A stretch of DNA of 64,000 bases, from the NCBI GenBank assembly GCA_958295765.1, contig CATQHB010000002.1, positions 2,406,091 to 2,470,090 of the forward strand. Direction: 5' to 3'. The notes beneath the pieces were generated by a model. The model saw nothing but the letters and a program-made list of their open reading frames with translations, was not told the DNA's origin and did no database searches. Below, piece after piece: positions 61,603 through 64,000 of this stretch. The translations under genes were made by a program, and so were the position numbers. Origin of the DNA: an uncultured Dehalococcoidia bacterium. Lineage in GTDB: Bacteria; Chloroflexota; Dehalococcoidia; Lucifugimonadales; UBA3495. The stretch's first letter is position 1, and the number at the start of each line of letters is the position of its first letter.

Positions 61603-63030
61603 ATGTCAAGCAACTTGAACCTCGGGGCCGGGTATAGTCAAAGTCTGCGCCAGGAACAAAATCCGTACCCTGAACAAAACCCGTACCTTGAACAAAACCC
61701 GCTCATGGTGAGCTTGTCGAACCACGATTCCCCTTTTAGTTCATCCTTCAACCAGCACCGGATGAGCGGAGCGGTCAACGCGGGCAACCTTGCTTATGCC
61801 TCGGCGCCAAGCACTCCCGCCTTGACCGGAGACGCCGTCGGCGACTCCATTTCTCTCTACATTCACGTCCCTTTCTGCCAGACCAAATGCCCCTACTGCG
61901 ATTTCAACACCTACCAGGGCATTGAAAGCCTGATGCCGCCCTACCTGGAGGCTTTGGCCGTCGAACTGACCACTTGGGGGCGGCTGTTGGAGCGGCCGGA
62001 AGTTGGCACCGTGTTTTTCGGCGGGGGAACTCCCTCCTACCTGCCCGACGGCGCCATCGGGGACATCCTGGCCGCCTCCGGAACCGCTTTCCGGCTCCGG
62101 CCCGGCGCCGAGGTTACTATCGAGGCCAACCCCGGCGACCTGGACGCGGACAAGGCCGGGCGCTGGCTGGATCAGGGCGTCAACCGGCTGAGCCTGGGGG
62201 TGCAGAGCCTGGACAACGGCCTGCTGGCCCTGCTGGGCCGCCGCCACAACGCCGACCAGGCCATTGCCGCTTTCCGCACCGTCGGGAAGGCCGGGTTTGC
62301 CAACGTCAACCTGGATTTGATGTACGGGCTGCCCCACCAAACGCTGGCGCAATGGAAGGACACGCTGCAACGGCTGGCCGCCCTCTCACCGGCCCATATC
62401 TCCCTCTACTGCCTGACCCTGGAGGAGGGGACGCCCCTGCACCGCTGGGTGGAGCAGGGCAAGCTGCCCCAACCCGACCCGGATTTGGCGGCGGATATGT
62501 ACCACTACGCCCGGGAGTTGCTGGCCGCCGGGGGTTACCACCACTACGAAATATCCAACTGGTCCAGGCCGGGGCTGGCCTCCCGGCACAACCTGGCCTA
62601 CTGGCAAAACCGGCCCTACCTGGGCGTGGGGCCGGGCGCCCATTCCTGTCTGGGCGGCTATCGTTTCTGGGATTTGGACTCGCCCCGCGCCTACGTTGCG
62701 GCGGTCAAGGAATGGGCTGATACCGCTCCCCAACCGCCGGCGCCGTTGACCGCCGCCGGGCTGGAAAAGGTCGGCCCGGTGGGGGGCTACGAAAGCATCA
62801 GCCCCGACCTGGCCGCCGCGGAGACGATGTTCCTGGGCTTGCGGCTGTTGGACGGCCTGGATCTGGCCCAGGCTTCGGCCCGGCTGGGGATTGACCTGGC
62901 CGCCAAATACCAGCCTCAAATTGAGGAACTGTTAGCGTTGGAACTGCTGGAGCGTCAGGGCCAGGTCATCCGCCTGAGCCAGGCGGCCTACCTGATCGCC
63001 AACCAGGTTTTTACCCGGTTCCTGGATTGA
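61603..63030 (+). CDS. hemW: Radical SAM protein HemW-like, with repeat-derived N-terminus
   Basis: This 475-aa protein has the HemW/HemN core from residue about 80 (SLYIHVPFCQTKCPYCDFNTYQG, with CxxxCxxC for the [4Fe-4S] cluster). VFFGGGTPSYLPDGAI, VTIEANPGDL, LSLGVQSLDNGLLALLGRRHN and GPGAHSCLGGYRFWDLDSPRAYV follow. HemW binds heme and is a heme-transfer chaperone rather than a coproporphyrinogen oxidase. The first 80 residues are an addition. They include LMVSLSNHDSP and a later RMSGA, translations of the two arms of a family D repeat (61699-61769). Internal ATGs at 61705 and 61762 lie in the repeat and are alternative starts. Confidence 0.88.
   Translation: MSSNLNLGAGYSQSLRQEQNPYPEQNPYLEQNPLMVSLSNHDSPFSSSFNQHRMSGAVNAGNLAYASAPSTPALTGDAVGDSISLYIHVPFCQTKCPYCDFNTYQGIESLMPPYLEALAVELTTWGRLLERPEVGTVFFGGGTPSYLPDGAIGDILAASGTAFRLRPGAEVTIEANPGDLDADKAGRWLDQGVNRLSLGVQSLDNGLLALLGRRHNADQAIAAFRTVGKAGFANVNLDLMYGLPHQTLAQWKDTLQRLAALSPAHISLYCLTLEEGTPLHRWVEQGKLPQPDPDLAADMYHYARELLAAGGYHHYEISNWSRPGLASRHNLAYWQNRPYLGVGPGAHSCLGGYRFWDLDSPRAYVAAVKEWADTAPQPPAPLTAAGLEKVGPVGGYESISPDLAAAETMFLGLRLLDGLDLAQASARLGIDLAAKYQPQIEELLALELLERQGQVIRLSQAAYLIANQVFTRFLD
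61699..61769. repeat. Family D inverted repeat at the hemW 5' end
   Basis: Arms CCGCTCATGGTGAGCTTGTC and CCTTCAACCAGCACCGGATG. The arrangement is like the copy at 31852-31922, but here it is in frame with hemW. Confidence 0.8.
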
Positions 63031-63114
63031 GGCATAACCGGGGCAATGGACTGGCAAGCATAATCAGCGTTGGCAACATCCGTTTAGCTCATTGCTCCCG
63101 GATACGGGAAGGAA

Positions 63115-63789
63115 ATGCGCCCACGCCAAGCCCTGGATATTTACCTATCCGATTACATCGACCGGCCGGGCGGGACTGATAACCTGCTGCCGGTTTTTCA
63201 GCAGGTTCGGGATCGCTTTGGCAGCAGGCGGGCGCTGTATCCCGGCAGTTATCTGCACATCACCCCCTCCCTGGTCTTTCCCCAAGTGTGTTACCTGGAT
63301 TCCCTGAAGGACATTGCCGCGGCGCTGGCTGACCCCGCCTTGCTGGAGTACGTGAACCGCCACAAGAGTTACCCGGAAAAGGCTGAAATGAGGTGCTACC
63401 CGGAGGACTACTGCGGTTTCACCGGAGAGCCGGAGTCGTCCTTTGACTTGCTTATATCCCTCAACGCCGGGTTTATTTCGCAGGCCGTCAAGCGCTTTCT
63501 GCGCCCCGGGGGGCTGCTGCTGGTGAATGACGGCCACTATGACGCCCGCCGGGCCTGGGTTGACCCGGACTATCAACTCCTGGGCGTGTTCCGGGGAGAA
63601 AGTCTCCGACTGGAAACGGCCCCGGAGCAACTGGCAGCTTGTTTCCAAACGAACCGGGGCCGGCCGCTGACCCTGGAAATGGTCGAGGCCGATGCCCAAC
63701 GTACGCCCAGCAAAGCCCGGTTCAGACCGGCCAGAGAGGCAGCGGCCTATCTTTTCCGCAAGGGGCCGGCGCCCAACGGCTCTACCTGA
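63115..63789 (+). CDS. Rossmann-type hypothetical protein
   Basis: I recognise no named family in this 224-aa protein. Residues 60-150 resemble the second half of a Rossmann-type methyltransferase fold (SFDLLISLNAGFISQAVKRFLRPGGLLLVNDGHYDARRA), where FDLLISL-x-RPGGLLLVNDG is the strand 4/strand 5 pair of class I methyltransferases. No glycine-rich AdoMet loop is obvious, so activity is not claimed. The ATG has GGAAGGA upstream. It converges with the following minus-strand gene. Confidence 0.6.
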   Translation: MRPRQALDIYLSDYIDRPGGTDNLLPVFQQVRDRFGSRRALYPGSYLHITPSLVFPQVCYLDSLKDIAAALADPALLEYVNRHKSYPEKAEMRCYPEDYCGFTGEPESSFDLLISLNAGFISQAVKRFLRPGGLLLVNDGHYDARRAWVDPDYQLLGVFRGESLRLETAPEQLAACFQTNRGRPLTLEMVEADAQRTPSKARFRPAREAAAYLFRKGPAPNGST

Positions 63790-63815
63790 CGGCAGTTTGT
63801 GGGGAGCGGCGGGGA

Positions 63816-64000
63816 CTATGCCTTGGGCTGGGCCTTCTGCCGGCGGCGGGCCAGGGTGCGGCGGATATAGTCGGCGGCGTCCGGGGTTTTGCAGCCGGTT
63901 TCACCGTGGTCCACCGCCACTTTGCCAATCCGGGCGGCGGCGGCCAGGGCCAACGGCTCCAGGGCGTCGTTGCGGATGCCGATGGCAATGAGGGCGTTGT
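63816..64000 (-). CDS. C-terminal end of a possible DNA-alkylation-repair (HEAT-like) protein
   Basis: Only the last 61 residues are in the window (frame open to the right edge, stop at 63816-63818). The peptide reads NALIAIGIRNDALEPLALAA and continues to VDHGETGCKTPDAADYIRRTL. This resembles the C-terminal repeat of DNA-alkylation-repair-family proteins (AlkC/AlkD-like). The call rests on a short segment and is tentative. Confidence 0.45.
   Translation of the reverse strand, partial: NALIAIGIRNDALEPLALAAAARIGKVAVDHGETGCKTPDAADYIRRTLARRRQKAQPKA

Noticed and set aside
61585-61603. TTG start for hemW at 61585
   Set aside because: It overlaps the DUF1232 gene end, and an ATG follows 18 bases later; neither choice affects the core.

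Overview
This is a high-GC bacterial chromosome segment that reads best as a member of the phylum Chloroflexota, probably a Dehalococcoidia/SAR202-like lineage. That is inferred from the gene set and was not tested by phylogeny. Supporting points are a short EF-Ts in the order rpsB, tsf, pyrH, frr, uppS, cdsA, dxr, rseP; an alternative complex III operon; an archaeal-type PEP carboxylase; and a scatter of luciferase-like, enoyl-CoA hydratase, hydantoinase and SDR genes. No tRNA, rRNA or CRISPR array was seen.

Layout. 1-9.4 kb is accessory in character: the end of an MFS transporter, a 973-aa N6-adenine methyltransferase with a nuclease-like N-terminus, a toxin-antitoxin-like small pair, a HEPN-like gene, a D-hydantoinase, an AT-richer zinc-ribbon gene and a membrane-anchored orphan. 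9.5-14 kb (minus strand) encodes E1-alpha, E1-beta and lipoylated E2 of a 2-oxoacid dehydrogenase plus the lipoate-attaching enzyme LipB. 14.2-16.1 kb has a nuclease-like gene divergent from a Dam-type methyltransferase. 16.6-25.4 kb is an alternative complex III operon (small membrane protein, pentaheme cytochrome, molybdopterin-type subunit, separate Fe-S subunit, two NrfD-type membrane subunits, DUF3341 and monoheme lipoprotein). 26.2-31.8 kb is a cytochrome c maturation cluster (CcmH, CcmF, CcmI-like, unknown anchored protein, thioredoxin-like CcmG/ResA), which would mature the hemes of the preceding operon. 32-41.5 kb is a series of single metabolic genes (ROK kinase, SDR, metallo-beta-lactamase, HIT, enoyl-CoA hydratase, HEPN-like, alpha/beta hydrolase, PEP carboxylase) separated by repeats. 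42-47.4 kb is a tandem duplication of a large secreted GLUG-repeat protein. 48-49.6 kb holds a flavin-dependent and an ABM-type monooxygenase. 50.4-60.9 kb is the translation/UMP kinase/isoprenoid/phospholipid operon, interrupted by a triplicated small gene (between rpsB and tsf) and a DUF433/DUF5615 pair (between dxr and rseP). 61.2-64 kb has a DUF1232 protein, HemW, an unknown protein and the end of a possible DNA-alkylation-repair gene.

The most unusual property is the density of dispersed inverted repeats. At least six families fill nearly every intergenic gap: a 97-bp hairpin with seven full-length copies, a 118-bp nested palindrome (seven copies) that sits inside an element of about 235 bp, 28-bp perfect palindromes, TTCGACAAGCTCA-type inverted repeats, a 115-bp element (two copies), and AATTAGGAATTA-type simple repeats. 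Arms of one family lie in frame inside cdsA and at the start of hemW, and repeat pairs flank single-gene cassettes. The repeats look like the driver of the local duplications and insertions.
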